NCBI GenBank assembly: GCA_025617375.2 | Contig: JAMYGW020000002.1 | Coordinates: forward strand, 1,426,001-1,490,000 | Direction of reading: 5' to 3' | Length of the DNA stretch: 64,000 nucleotides | From: Acarospora socialis | Taxonomy: Eukaryota; Ascomycota; Lecanoromycetes; Acarosporales; Acarosporaceae | Shown: positions 1 to 10,923 of the stretch, piece by piece | Numbering within the stretch: position 1 is the stretch's first letter | Layout: each line of letters opens with the position of its first letter | Notes under the pieces: generated by a model | Database searches by the model: none | The model's input: the letters and a program-made list of their open reading frames with translations, nothing else | Told to the model about the DNA's origin: nothing | Program-made: the position numbers and the translations under genes

Positions 1-2762
1 GAAGGGGTCAAGGGTGAATGACTTGTTCTGATCGAATTCGATCAGAAGCATAGGGTACTTGTAATGCTGGAGCATCGTCTCCGCTTGATTAAAAAGACGC
101 CCGTTTTTGAAGGAAGATATCAGATCTCGTACGGATTTACGCTCGATACATATGTTAGGGCTGAGGACGTAGTCGCCTACGGTCAGCATGCACGGTACGA
201 CAACCATGTTGCGGCCGTGGAGCAGAGACGGAAGGGAGCTTCTGAATTCTCTGACGTCCACCACAACCCGGGGTGGTTCTGCTGTGGCGGCGAGTCGACC
301 ACCACCTGCTATGCGTGTGTTAACGGTACGCAAAAACTGCTCTTGCGGATCATCCGGTCCTCTCCCATCCATGGTAAGGGTCACCGCCATGCTCTGTTGA
401 GCGGTCAGCTTGCATCGCTCCTCGTCTCAGGTTGGAAAATGACATACCCCTTTTTCTTTAATCAGCCGTGTGAAAGCATCTTTCTCCTTCCTTACGGCAC
501 TAAGATACCTTTGCTCCTCGACAGAGCCACCATAATACATGAAGTATACTCTTACATTCCTATCATTGTGCGAGCTCCTATAGACCTCAACTCGCCGGAT
601 GAAAGCGGCGTCAGGCTCGTACATGACGATGTACCTTGGTTTCAGTTCTTCCAAAACGTGCTCGTCCATATCTCCTTCGAACGGATGAACGATGACTAGA
701 TTGTTCATTTCATAGAGCTCAAAGAAATCCTCCATGTCGTCCAAGGGGTCGACCGCGAGTTCCTGGTTTTCCATTCCGTTTGCCTCATTTGTTTGTACAT
801 CGGCCAGAAGACTTGCGACATGAGATGCCTTTTCCTCAGTTGAACCGAAGCTGGTGTTTGACGCTCTCGACGAAGCCGTGGCTGCAAAAGAGCCACCTCT
901 GACCCGGCGTCTTTTATTGGGAGGCGCCTTCCCCTTGTATCCATTGGTGCCTCTTTGACCAGGAACTCCATTTAGGGCCTTTTGATTTTCCGCGAAAAGG
1001 GATTCGCTAACCTTAGCAAAATCTCTCTTCCAGTTTAAATAGCTCCGCAGTTTTCTCCGCATCATAAAAGAAGCTGACCGTGCTGACTGCGAGTCGTCGA
1101 CTTCTTCGGAGTTCTCGCTCAAGTCTCCCATTTGTGTGGTCATCGTCTGAAGATACTCACGGATCTGGCGACAGGTACCTTGATCGCTGCACATTATGAG
1201 AGTGGTTCCATAGGAGTCGTCGCGGGTGACTGGGTTGAAATAAACGTCACGTTCGATCTCATCAAGGATCTCAGCTAGTAGCTTCCATTTAGGCTGCTCT
1301 TCCAGTACAGGTCTGAGTGTACTAGATGATGCATCATCCATCCCGCCAGGACCATTTGCCGTCCCGGTGTATACTCGTCTCTTCGCTGTTTGGAAAATGA
1401 TATTTGCAGCGTCTAAGAACAGCCACGGCGATTGATTCTGTCTCGTAGATCCTGGCGGTGGTGAGTGCGCAGCAAGGATCGTGTCCAGATATCGATTGAA
1501 AGAAACGGCATCGTACGTCAGCAAGGAGCTTAGGCGGATATTAGCATCCGTTCCTATACTAGGTGAGGTCGCTGAACACACTGAAGGACACTTCGCAAGA
1601 CACTCAAGTCATTGACGATCTGCCTTGTCCGATAGCTTACTCGATGCCAGACAGGGTCAAGCTGTCGCTTGATGATAGCGTCAAAGCTTTTGTGAAGCAC
1701 GCTGTCTGTGCTCCAATCATCCATCTCGATACCTGTGTTGGCTTTCTTTAACTCTCCGATACTGACTTCTACACATTCAAGAATCGCATTCTGAACGTCC
1801 TTCATGTTGTCCGTCATTGGGACTTCCAGTTCGATCACTTCAGCCTTCCTACGACCCTCCAACGATTTGGCGACCGTGACATGAAAGCGCGGCCACAACG
1901 ATGATTTCCGTAGGAAGAGGTTCCGCAGCATAGAAGCTAACGGTGCAAAACCGGTAGTGAAAGGCTCGGGGTTGTCCGAGAAGGCTTTTAAGAACCCAAC
2001 TTTGTTCATTTGCCGGTATATCCGTATGATGAACGCTTCAAGAGAAGTCGCAATGACTCTATCCAACTGTCAAAACCAAAGAATCGCCAACCTTGATGTT
2101 GTTGCTTACCTTTCCGAATGCAACACCACCAGGCCAGTGACAGTCTCCGGATTGAGGAGCCCTGCCATACCTCAGGATCCACTGTTAAGCAAGTCTTGCA
2201 AATGACGTACTTGACAAAAGGTCGACGACCAGGATTTGGGAGGTGATGCTAAAGACGCCACCTTGCAGGTACATCTTCTCCCTTTTCAGATACTCAATTA
2301 GCGTGCTCTTGAACATGAAGCCCGATTCAGCGAACCTCGTCCCTACACTCATAACGTCTGTCTTCACAACACTCAACCCCCTCGCCATGGGCGACTGGCT
2401 GACGGCGGCATGCTCAGCCAAAGCTGTTTGAGGTCATCCGAATTGTGCACACAACGGTCTCCGCATGTGGCACCAACCTTCTCCAATCCATCCGGTTTCA
2501 TTCTCATCCGCGCCAACGACAACAATCAGATTGTTGCCCGTAACATCGTATGCGTGGAGGAAATTTGTAACGATCCGCAGTAGCCCAAGGCCGCGGGCTA
2601 GAATTACGAGTTCATCGTCTGAGCGGAGCTCATTGAAAAGGTCTTGTTGGTATTCCTAGCAGCGGTGGCATTCAGCACTCCTGCACCAAGCTTACCAAGA
2701 GGGATAGTACTGACAAGGGGTAGTGACAGCTTCACGGACTGCTTCTCACTTTCCGCAGGCAT
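1..2762 (-). CDS. rad1: RAD1/XPF structure-specific DNA repair endonuclease, 3' end outside window
   Basis: Catalytic subunit of the Rad1-Rad10 (XPF-ERCC1) nuclease, which cuts 5' of bulky lesions in nucleotide excision repair and trims flaps in recombination in the nucleus. Eight exons fit: 2762-2715, 2655-2478, 2423-2336, 2281-2211, 2161-2110, 2058-1582, 1528-448 and 393-1. They keep one frame and give 796 residues inside the window. The start MPAESEKQSVKLSLPL runs into EYQQDLF, as in other fungal Rad1 proteins. The helicase-like half includes SLEAFIIRIYRQ and LWPRFHV. The nuclease domain starts near residue 560 with YIVMYEPDAAFIRRVEVYR and YYGGSVEEQRYL. The metal-binding motif GDYVLSP...CIERKS lies near residue 740-750. 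The C-terminal helix-hairpin-helix pair, which binds Rad10, would follow beyond position 1. Introns are 49-59 bp. The short in-frame intron at 2282-2335 is inferred from family alignment. Identity is very secure; the exact splice sites less so. Confidence 0.95.
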
Positions 2763-3281
2763 TAGGGTTTCTTCAATGGATCAAATGCGTTACTGTACGG
2801 TAGGCTGAGGCAGTGACTTTGTGTTTGACATGTGGATGCTTATGTAAGATAACCATAACCCACGTCACATGCGCATTCAGGCCCCTCTAAGAAGGTGGCA
2901 GATCAATATTTGTTCATAGGATTGCCACCGACAGCTAAAGGAAACGGCATCAACCATCATAAACTGGTGTGGTCTCAGTTGGGCGCTCGAGTGTCGACAG
3001 GCATCATTACACATATCAAGCATGGACATTCTAGCTTCTCCTGCCACTTGGCGATATTGAATTCTTATCGGACATTCTTGCTAAGATCCCCATTTGACGC
3101 CTAGATCCTAATGACTACGCTCAGGCTGAGCCACCTTCTGGTCCCAAACTCCACATATGTGCCGGAGACCAGTGTGAACTGCTAAGAGAACCGCGGCGTT
3201 CACGACCTGGGTGACAGAAGTAAGACAGCTGGTAGTGATTGAAGCAACAGCCCCGTATTGCATACCAACGAGAGTGCCATC
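2763..3281. other. Intergenic spacer upstream of rad1
   Basis: About 520 bp between the rad1 start and the stop codon of the upstream gene on the same strand. It should hold the rad1 promoter. I see no gene, repeat or RNA in it. Confidence 0.5.
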
Positions 3282-3600
3282 TTACTTGTTCAACTCCTCC
3301 GAGCGAGCTTTCAACTCTTCTTTCGACGCTTTCGGGGGCATGTCTTGACTTTGTCAGTATGGGCAGAAACTACCTTGAAATCTTACAAACGCTGCTTCGG
3401 TGCCACTTACCGTCCATACTCTGGGGGATAGCTGGACCCTTGGATTGAAAATCCTGCGCAGAAGCCTTGCCGTTCTCTGCCTTGTCGCCTTGGTGGAGTG
3501 GATGATCGCTCGCAGTAGACTCAGAAGCGTGGGCAGGGTCTTTGGCTATCTGGTCGTAGATGCCAGATTGAGCTTCTTCTTCCGAAGGGTGCACGGGCAT
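3282..3600 (-). CDS. Small conserved fungal protein, 83 aa, function unknown
   Basis: Two exons, 3600-3411 and 3343-3282, with a 67-bp intron (donor GTAAGT, acceptor GTCAAG) give 83 residues. The N-terminal part, starting MPVHPSEEEAQSGIYDQI, is hydrophilic and probably disordered, with DPAHASES in its middle. The second exon encodes PPKASKEELKARSEELNK, a short charged helix ending at the stop. I recall short fungal proteins of this general layout (acidic SEEEA start, Lys/Glu-rich end) but no assigned function. I chose the ATG at 3600 because the upstream in-frame stretch to 3735 has none of the same charged composition. There is no signal peptide or membrane segment. The product could be a stress-related or chaperone-like small protein, but nothing in the sequence proves that. 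Confidence 0.65.
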
Positions 3601-5590
3601 GATGGCGACTGTATTGGCGATGACGATTGGGAAGGTGGAAGTATCAGAATATGAGTCGACGTAAATATGCTGAGGAATGTGGAGGTGGGTGTTGTCGTGA
3701 TGTAGAGTGGCGAACCTTGGTCGGGTGAGTAGCAATCAGCGAGGGCTGGCTACCTTATTCGTGTAGGTAAGGCAGGCACAGTTACCTCTGTGCGACCAAT
3801 GACGTCGATCCGTGTAATTCCCTCGGCCTCTCTGATATACTTCGCAAGGTATCGAATTGCTACGATCGAATGATAGCAGCATGGTTTGCCAACATTTGAC
3901 CAGTTGACCGTCGATAGCCTGAACTTTGTCTGGCTAAACCGCATCTGATATAAGATCAATATATCGTGAAAGCAATACAAACAGCTCGCTCTGTATACAG
4001 AAGTTGTAACATGACCAACGCTCATCCCCTGCTCCCGTCCCTTCATGCCCGTACACCTCCTCTGTCAATCGGGACCTCTCTACGTTTTGTGGCGCTCTTC
4101 GGCCCAACTCCGTAAAGCATCCCCTTCTTCTAAGGCTCTACGACTTAGGCTGTCAAGAACACCGACTAAGTCAGACAAAGTTCGACCAAAGCGTTTTCCC
4201 GGAGGGCACATAAGATGATTTGGTGCCTGTGGACGGGATTGCGTCTATCCTGACTATGGCCAACCAGTTCGGTAGGGTCTCCCAACGGATTTCCCTTCAC
4301 CGTTTTATCTTTCAGACCAGTAATAGAACAACGAAATGCACATAGGTCTAATCTGCACCGAGGAAGAGCGTCTGACTTGGCCGCCAAAAATCCGTCATCT
4401 TAGTCTACGTACCGTTCGGCTACCTCTGATGTTGAGGTTATCGTCGGCTGAATACGAACGGTTTCCAAGTACTCGACATGTGTGGTATTATTGGAGCCAC
4501 TGTGCGGTTGCTTGACGTCGCAGAATGTGTGCCAGCGTTGAGGCGTTGGTCCACAGGTCGAACCTTGGCTATCCTGTGGACTGTGATGATTGCTCCTGAA
4601 TTGGCCGGTAGACGTGGAAAGTATGAGTCCAGGACGTCAAAGTACCCTAGGCTGTAGTCCTGTAGGGTTGTCAATCGATTCATCCTTTAAGTAGAGGGCA
4701 TCCGAAGGGAGTTTTCCCTGCCACTGGGACTGATTGAGGCTTGAGAGGCCAATCTGCCACTGTGAGAAGTATCCTTGAGTCACGCAGCTCTCAAATCTTC
4801 CCCCGATAGACGTAGAAGACAAGTACGGGCGGTTTGCTACCTCGCCCCATGAGCAGTCTTAGGAGATAGTTGTGTCAGATTCGAGGTAGTGCATGAGGCT
4901 AATCTAAGGACTCCAACGACAAGGTGGAAAGCATCGTAACATGAGGGCGCTCAGGCTCAATCCAAGGCGAACTTCCGGATGTTACGCCTTCATCGATCAA
5001 GTTTTTGGGAGTGGTCCGATGACATCCCTATAAGGACAACAAAATCTCTGTCCTTAACGCTTTAAGATACCGCAAAGAAACTCAAGAAGAGCATATTATA
5101 GAATCACTTAAGCAACCCCAAAGAAACCATAGTTGAGTGAAAGGCAAAGAAGTATTGAATATTCGGTCCAAAACATGATAACACATGGTTACCTGTCAAG
5201 TGGTTGTATGAGTCTTCAAAAATCACATGTCGGTAGCGGTCTAAATGTTTGTTCATAAATCCACGGAAACCCAGCCACAGAGGTGTGGCGTTATGTAATG
5301 CGTGGCTTCAAGCTGTTCGTCTAAGGGAGTCGCTAGAGTACGCCATATAACTGTTGGCAGATGCCTTTGAGGTACTGTGAATTCTCCCGAAGGGTGTGAC
5401 AGAGCCATCACTTTGTTCTTGTTCCCTTGGAGCAGGTTGCGTTCTATATCGTGATCTCCTTTTTCGCATATTTGCGTTTCACAGCGTTTCTACCTAACGG
5501 CTTAACTGCACGACACTGGTTGTAAGCTCTCAGCATAACTTACTATACGCAGACAGTGCGCCATACACTTTCGTACTCATTCCTTTTGTC
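3601..5590. other. Two-kilobase intergenic region, no supported gene
   Basis: This divergent spacer separates the 83-aa gene (-) from the WASP gene (+). Short open frames exist, for example 98 codons at 3750-4046 on the - strand, but none shows family motifs, plausible introns or protein-like composition. I found no tRNA-like A/B box pair. The last few hundred bases should contain the WASP promoter. Confidence 0.5.
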
Positions 5591-7628
5591 ATGCCCTCAA
5601 TCCTGTCAGACGATGACAAGGAGACGGTGAGGAGGACGGTTCCAAAAGCAGCCAACAAGATACATGCCGTCGCAGTTGCGAGGTTGTATATTGCATACCC
5701 CAACAGGCAGCGATGGACCTACACAGGCATACAGGGTGCTGCAGTACTAGCCAATGACTTGGTGGGAAACACTTTCTGGATCAAAATGGTCGATATATCA
5801 GTACGTACGCCTCAAAGACTTGCGACAATGTCCCCTTTTGCGGAGACCATGGCGGTTCTCTGCGTTCTGTTGTTGCAGGCTGATAATTTGCAGCCTTCCA
5901 ATCGGGGAGTCTTATGGGATCAAGAAATCTACGACACATTCTCTTACAATCAGGACCGGACGTTTTTTCATTCCTTTGAGCTCGAGAGCTGTGCTGCTGG
6001 CCTGTCTTTCGTGGATGATAAGGAGGCGAAACAGTTCAGGAGGAAGATGGATGAGCGGGAAAGGAATGCCAGTAAAAGTACCAAAGCAACAATGTTCGGA
6101 TCTGGTAGCCGTCCACCAGTGGGTACTGGTGCGAACGTGAAGAGCCATGGCCTTCTGGGGGGTATCGGGAATCTCCTACATGGTCATAGGTCCTCGTCCG
6201 CGCCGAGTATACCTATGCCACAACCCATCGTTCCATCTCCAGAAGCTGTCCCGCTAGCGACACCAACCTCTGCGAAGAGCAGCAATTCGTCTTCAGCTAG
6301 GGTGGACCCCTCGTTACTCGAGGAACTCCGGCAAATGGGCATTACGAAAGACCAGATTGAGCAAAATTGGGATTTTATCAAGACATATATCGAGCAGAAA
6401 CAGGCATCCGAGAATCGCAACAGTCTGGACGACAGCACTATTGGCGGAGGTAACGACCGTAAGGCCAGTGCTCCACCACCGCCGCCACCTCCGAGTGCCC
6501 CACCTGGAAGGCAGAGCGCTATTAGTCCTCAAAACACCGGGAGCACAACTTCTTCGAGGAGAGGGCCTCCTCCAGCTCCGCCACCTTCTCGAAGAAGTCG
6601 TCCTGATAGTCACACCGGTCACTCGTCGTCACCACAGCTTGACACTCCTCCTGATTCGCCCGCGCGAGATCCTTCGCCGCCGCATGGTCCGCCACCGTCA
6701 AGATTCAGGGCGCCTCCGCCCCTCGCCGACGCTGGGAAGTTCGCGAACACCAATAGCGCGGCAACCATTCCGCGACCACGCGTACTGTCACACACCGGTC
6801 CAGCTCCGCCTCCCCGGCCACCGAAAACCCCGATGGATGAGACAGTGGATAATGGGCCGAAGTTCAGTGTACCGCCGCCGTTTCTTGGTGATCGGATACC
6901 GTCCACAATACCTCCCCCACCGCCGAGCCGGGGATCGGTGCCGACTGCGCCATCTTCGGGGGCCAATTCTAACACCCATGCCCTGCCGTATAACAGTTCC
7001 GCTCCTCCGCCTCTTCCACCGAAAACGCCGAACGCACCTACCGCATCCCCGCTACCGCCGCCTCCACCTCCAATGCCGAACCGGAACAACGCCCCGTCAG
7101 CACCTCCTCCGCCACCTCTCCCAGCCCTTTCGAGACCAATTCCACCTGCACCATCTGTGCTACCTGCATCGGATGGCCACCAGCCTCCATCACCTCCGCC
7201 AATGCCATCTGCTAGCGGTCCGCCACCTCCACCGTTACCTCCTGGACGCGAACTAATGGGCAAGCCGTCTGTGCCAAGCCCTGCTGGAGGGAAAGAAGAC
7301 GTCCTAGCATCAATTCGAGCATCTGGTGGTATCGGAGGAGGGCGACTGAAGAAAGTAAGCGACTCTGAGAGGCGGGACAGAAGCGCTGCATTGGTGCCAG
7401 GGGCAATGGATGGCGGAGCAGGGGCACGAGGAAGTTCTCCTGCCCCAAACACAAGCGTGGAGGGCGGCTTAGCCGGGGCCCTAGCTGCAGCCCTGGAAAA
7501 GCGCAAGGCGAAAGTTAGTGCGAGTGGTATGTTCCCTCACTATTTATATCAGCTCCCAGCTGACGTGAAGCTCTTCAGATGATGAAGATGATGATGACGA
7601 CTGGGATGAAACACCCAAAAGAAAGTAA
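5591..7628 (+). CDS. las17: WASP/Las17-type Arp2/3 activator
   Basis: Nucleation-promoting factor that activates Arp2/3 for actin patches and endocytosis at the cell cortex. Exons 5591-5800, 5894-7526 and 7579-7628 give 630 aa. Intron 1 (93 bp, 5801-5893) is open in frame but interrupts the WH1 domain: removing it joins WIKMVDIS to PSNRGVLWDQEIYDTF as in other fungal WASPs. Intron 2 (52 bp) is followed by the acidic tail. Domain order: WH1 about 1-120; the fungal motif LLEELRQMGITKDQIEQN about 210-230; a long proline-rich SH3/profilin-binding region about 255-540; a WH2 motif with VLASIRASGGIGGGRLKKV; a connector helix ALAAALEKRKAKV; and an acidic end DDEDDDDDWDETPKRK whose Trp contacts Arp2/3. 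There is no CRIB domain, as expected for fungi. Local GC is high because of the Pro codons, which also creates spurious long frames in other phases. Confidence 0.96.
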
Positions 7629-8070
7629 GAGCGGACCTTCGACCTGTCCTCTTGTAGTAAACTATGCTGTTGGCGATGTCCTGATTCCGGCGGATGCTCT
7701 CATGGCGCTGTTGTAAACATCTTGAAATTCTCGCACTTGTAGAGGGATTGAATCTTCACACCTACGGCTTTGTGTTACGATTTAGCCTGTTATCCTTCAC
7801 AGATTGCCGGAGTTGGAGTTGCAGCGGACTTGTAGAAAAGTCCAGATGATACACTTTAGTCTTCCTCTGCACTGAGCATGATGGTCTTCAAACATAATCA
7901 TACTTATATGTCATGAAGGTCATAGGAGGACTGCTCAAGAGCTATGGACGACTATACTCGTAACAAGAATGCCGGAACTTCCCGTAACCATTGTGAGACT
8001 TGATCGGGCATTGCAAACTTGCTCCGACAGCTGCTTGAAGATTGCAATTGCTTCCCTGTTATAGAATAGG
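7629..8070. other. Intergenic spacer between the WASP and MRS2 genes
   Basis: About 440 bp between two genes on the + strand, holding the end of one transcription unit and the promoter of the next. Nothing else is recognisable. Confidence 0.5.
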
Positions 8071-9889
8071 ATGCATCTTTTGCATCTTAAGACGTCCGCG
8101 CCATCATCCACACTGCTGAGATTTTTGAGATCGCAGTCTGAAAATCTCTGCTTGCCTCCTGCTAACGCAAAGCCAAGTCTATGCCAACGTCCTCCCTTTC
8201 GAGCGCTCACAGTCCATTTCGGCAGCAGACGAACCAGAGATCACGCATCATCTAAATTGACTAATCCAGAAGTTCAGCGACCGAAACCGTTTGAAGCATC
8301 TGTCCCAAGAGCTGACCTCTTCCGGCCTCGCGTTAAGCTTAGAAAACTCACAGCCCTACCTTCTACGGTTGTCACCCGATCATCTCTTTACGATCGCTGC
8401 GCAGTGTGGAAACACCAGTCACGCCATGCGTCAACCAGTAGTCATCCTTGGCTGCGTCGCCTCTGGGACTTCAGGAGCAGGACTGGTCAGACCGGGCTGA
8501 AGCCGGACGACCTGCCCCCACTGACGAGCTTTCTGGACGGGGGCGCGGAGACTTCGATGTTCAATCTGGGTCGCAGTCTAGCTGGGAAGGCATCGAATGA
8601 GTTGAAACTGCGATGTACTGAGTTTGACGAAAACGGGAACGTCACCCTGGTTAATGGCGAGTTTAAGAAGAGCGAACTGATTGCAAAGGTATCTATTGCC
8701 TGGTTTCATCCTATACTACTCGCATATGTGCTCATGCCGACGTAACCATAGTATGGCCTTCTCCCACGAGACCTACGTAAGATCGATTCATCCCTCCTAC
8801 CTCACATTCTTGTACGGCCATCGGCCATTCTCATCAATCTCCTCCACCTCCGCGTCCTCATCAAACATAACCGGGTTCTCGTACTCGATGCCTATGGTTC
8901 GACAGATTCTTACACCCAGTCCGTCTTCATGTACGACCTCGAAGGAAAGTTGAGGCAGAAGGAAGGCTCGAGGCAAGCGGGTGGATTACCGTACGAGTTC
9001 CGTGCGCTGGAAGCCGTCCTGATCAGTGTCACAAGTGGCTTGGAGGGAGAGTTCGAAGGTGTGCGAGAGCCAGTAGTCAGAGTCTTGAGAGAGCTGGAAG
9101 AGGATATCGACCGGGAGAAGCTGCGGCATCTTCTGATCTTTTCGAAGAAACTTGGAACGTTTGAGCAGAAAGCGCGACTGGTTCGCGATGCGATTGATGA
9201 CTTACTAGACGCGGATGATGACCTGGCGGCAATGTATCTCACCGAGAGGGCTAGAGACATAACGCGAGAAGAAGAAGATCATACTGAGGTGGAGATGCTG
9301 CTCGAATCATACCACAAGGTATGCGACGAAATTGTGCAAGTGAGCGGGAATCTGGTCAGCAATATCCGCAACACGGAAGAGATGTGAGCAAAATCCTTTC
9401 TTCTCCGCAACATCGCCAGTTCAAGCTGACTTCGAGAACAGAGTGAAAGCCATCTTAGATGCGAACCGCAATTCCCTGATGCTCTTGGACCTCAAATTTA
9501 GCATCGGTACCTTAGGCATTGGTTCAGGTGCATTCATCGCCGCGCTCTACGGGATGAACCTGAAGAACTTCATTGAGGAATCCGATTACGGGTTTATCGG
9601 CGTGAGCGCGTGGTCTTTTATCTTTGCGGCGATAGTCTGTTCTTACGGGTTGACAAAGTTAAGGAAAGTCCAGCGAGTCAGCATGTGGGGTGAACAAGGG
9701 AGGAGGAGTCGGGGTAGCTGGAGAGATCTCGATCCGATGCCAGCATTACCGGGCGAGAGTCGAATGGACAGGTTGCGGGGGTTGAAAGAAACGCGAATGG
9801 AGGCAAGGGTGGGCGCCTTGAGAGACGGGAGAGGGTTTGGAGCGGACGCTGTGGAAGCACTGCCGCCAGTCCCAAAGAACCAAAGGTGA
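8071..9889 (+). CDS. mrs2: Mitochondrial inner-membrane Mg2+ channel, MRS2/CorA family
   Basis: Carries Mg2+ into the mitochondrial matrix, needed for group II intron splicing and general Mg2+ supply. Exons 8071-8688, 8752-9383 and 9442-9889 (introns 63 and 58 bp) encode 565 aa. The N-terminus is rich in Arg, Ser and Leu without acidic residues, which fits a mitochondrial targeting peptide. The matrix domain contains YGLLPRDLRKID, then LPYEFRALEAVLISVTSGLE, and a long helical stretch ending in ESYHKVCDEIVQVSGNLVSN. Two membrane helices lie at the C-terminus. The first ends in the diagnostic YGMN motif (near residue 450) and the second is WSFIFAAIVCSYGL. The last 90 residues are a charged matrix tail, as in Mrs2. 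The gene is convergent with the dehydrogenase gene, only 158 bp from its stop. Confidence 0.95.
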
Positions 9890-10047
9890 TCCGATTATGC
9901 GCTGAAAATAGACAGTCATATTCGTTTTGGACCGGGCTCTCTGCATATCTTCTCCAGGGCATGGCGGGCGGCGTTCTATGCTTCTTAGCGACTTTCAGGG
10001 GTATCACCACGCTCATCAATACATGCTTCACACCTCGAATAAGATTT

Positions 10048-10923
10048 CTACGGCGGTATCTCCTTTCCCTGCCAATCCCAACATTTCCCTCTACCCTTCA
10101 CAGTCACCCCTTTGACCACATCAATCAACCTCTCCGCGCTAAATCCCGGACTGAACAGTTTCTCGCTTGGGGTGCTCTCCCAGAAATTGCGACTCAGACC
10201 GGTCTGGACCGTTCCCGGGTGCAGCGCGATAGCCATGGCCTTTTCGCCGGCGCTGCCACGCAGGTGAATGTCCAGAGACTTGACGACCTGGTTGACGGCA
10301 GCCTTGGATGACCGATACGAGTACCAGCCGCCGGCCCTGTTATCCGTGATACTTCCCACCCGAGCAGACATGACGGTGAAGACGGCGTTCCCCGGGACGC
10401 CGTCCTCCGCCGCCAACTCGGTCGTCTTTCTCGGGAGGAAAGGGGAAAAGTGTTTCATCAGAAGCATCGGACCCAGCGTGTTGACCTTGAACGTCTCCAG
10501 CGCTCTGTCGTAGTCGATCTGCGCGGGTGATCGTTCGGGGTGAAGGATGCCCGGTATGGCGAAGGCGAGACGGAGGTGGGAGCCTCCGAAACGGTCTCTG
10601 CAGCGGGCAGCGGCGTCTGCCACCGTTCCCTCATCTGCACCAGTTAGCTGCTGGTCAACATGCAACCCTCTTATGCCCTTGTGCTATCAAACCCTGCGGA
10701 TTCGACGTTGGAAAAAGACGGTACCGGTAACGTCAACCGTCAACACTTCGAGCCTGTCCTCCGTCACATCCAGTCCGTCCAGCATCTGCTCCTTCGCACG
10801 CTGTTGGTCGCTCCTCGTGGTCGCGACAATCGGAAGTCGCGTCGTTTTGAGCAAGCGTCGGGTCAATGCGAGGCCAATCCCCTGAGACGAGGGTGAGACG
10901 AGGATCCATGGCTGCGGGCTCAT
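10048..10923 (-). CDS. Short-chain dehydrogenase/reductase, 261 aa
   Basis: Classical-type SDR with a Rossmann fold, an NAD(P)H-dependent oxidoreductase of unknown substrate. Exons 10923-10725 and 10634-10048 with a 90-bp intron give 261 aa. The N-terminal nucleotide-binding motif reads SPSSQGIG in place of the usual TGxxxGIG, so the first glycine is a serine. The NAG-like position is FAIPG. The catalytic serine is in FTVMSARVGSI and the YxxxK pair in GGWYSYRSSKAAVNQ, followed by ALHPGTVQTGL. This spacing matches the CsgA/sniffer-like group of small cytosolic SDRs. No membrane segment or signal peptide is seen. There is no gene-cluster context pointing to a pathway. Confidence 0.92.

Noticed and set aside
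64-699. Open frame of 211 codons on the + strand at the left edge
   Set aside because: It lies antisense to the rad1 nuclease exons, whose protein motifs are unambiguous. It has no family features of its own.
6357-7506. Long open frames in other phases of the WASP gene
   Set aside because: They are by-products of proline-rich, GC-rich codons and translate to Arg/Pro/His- or Gly-rich noise.
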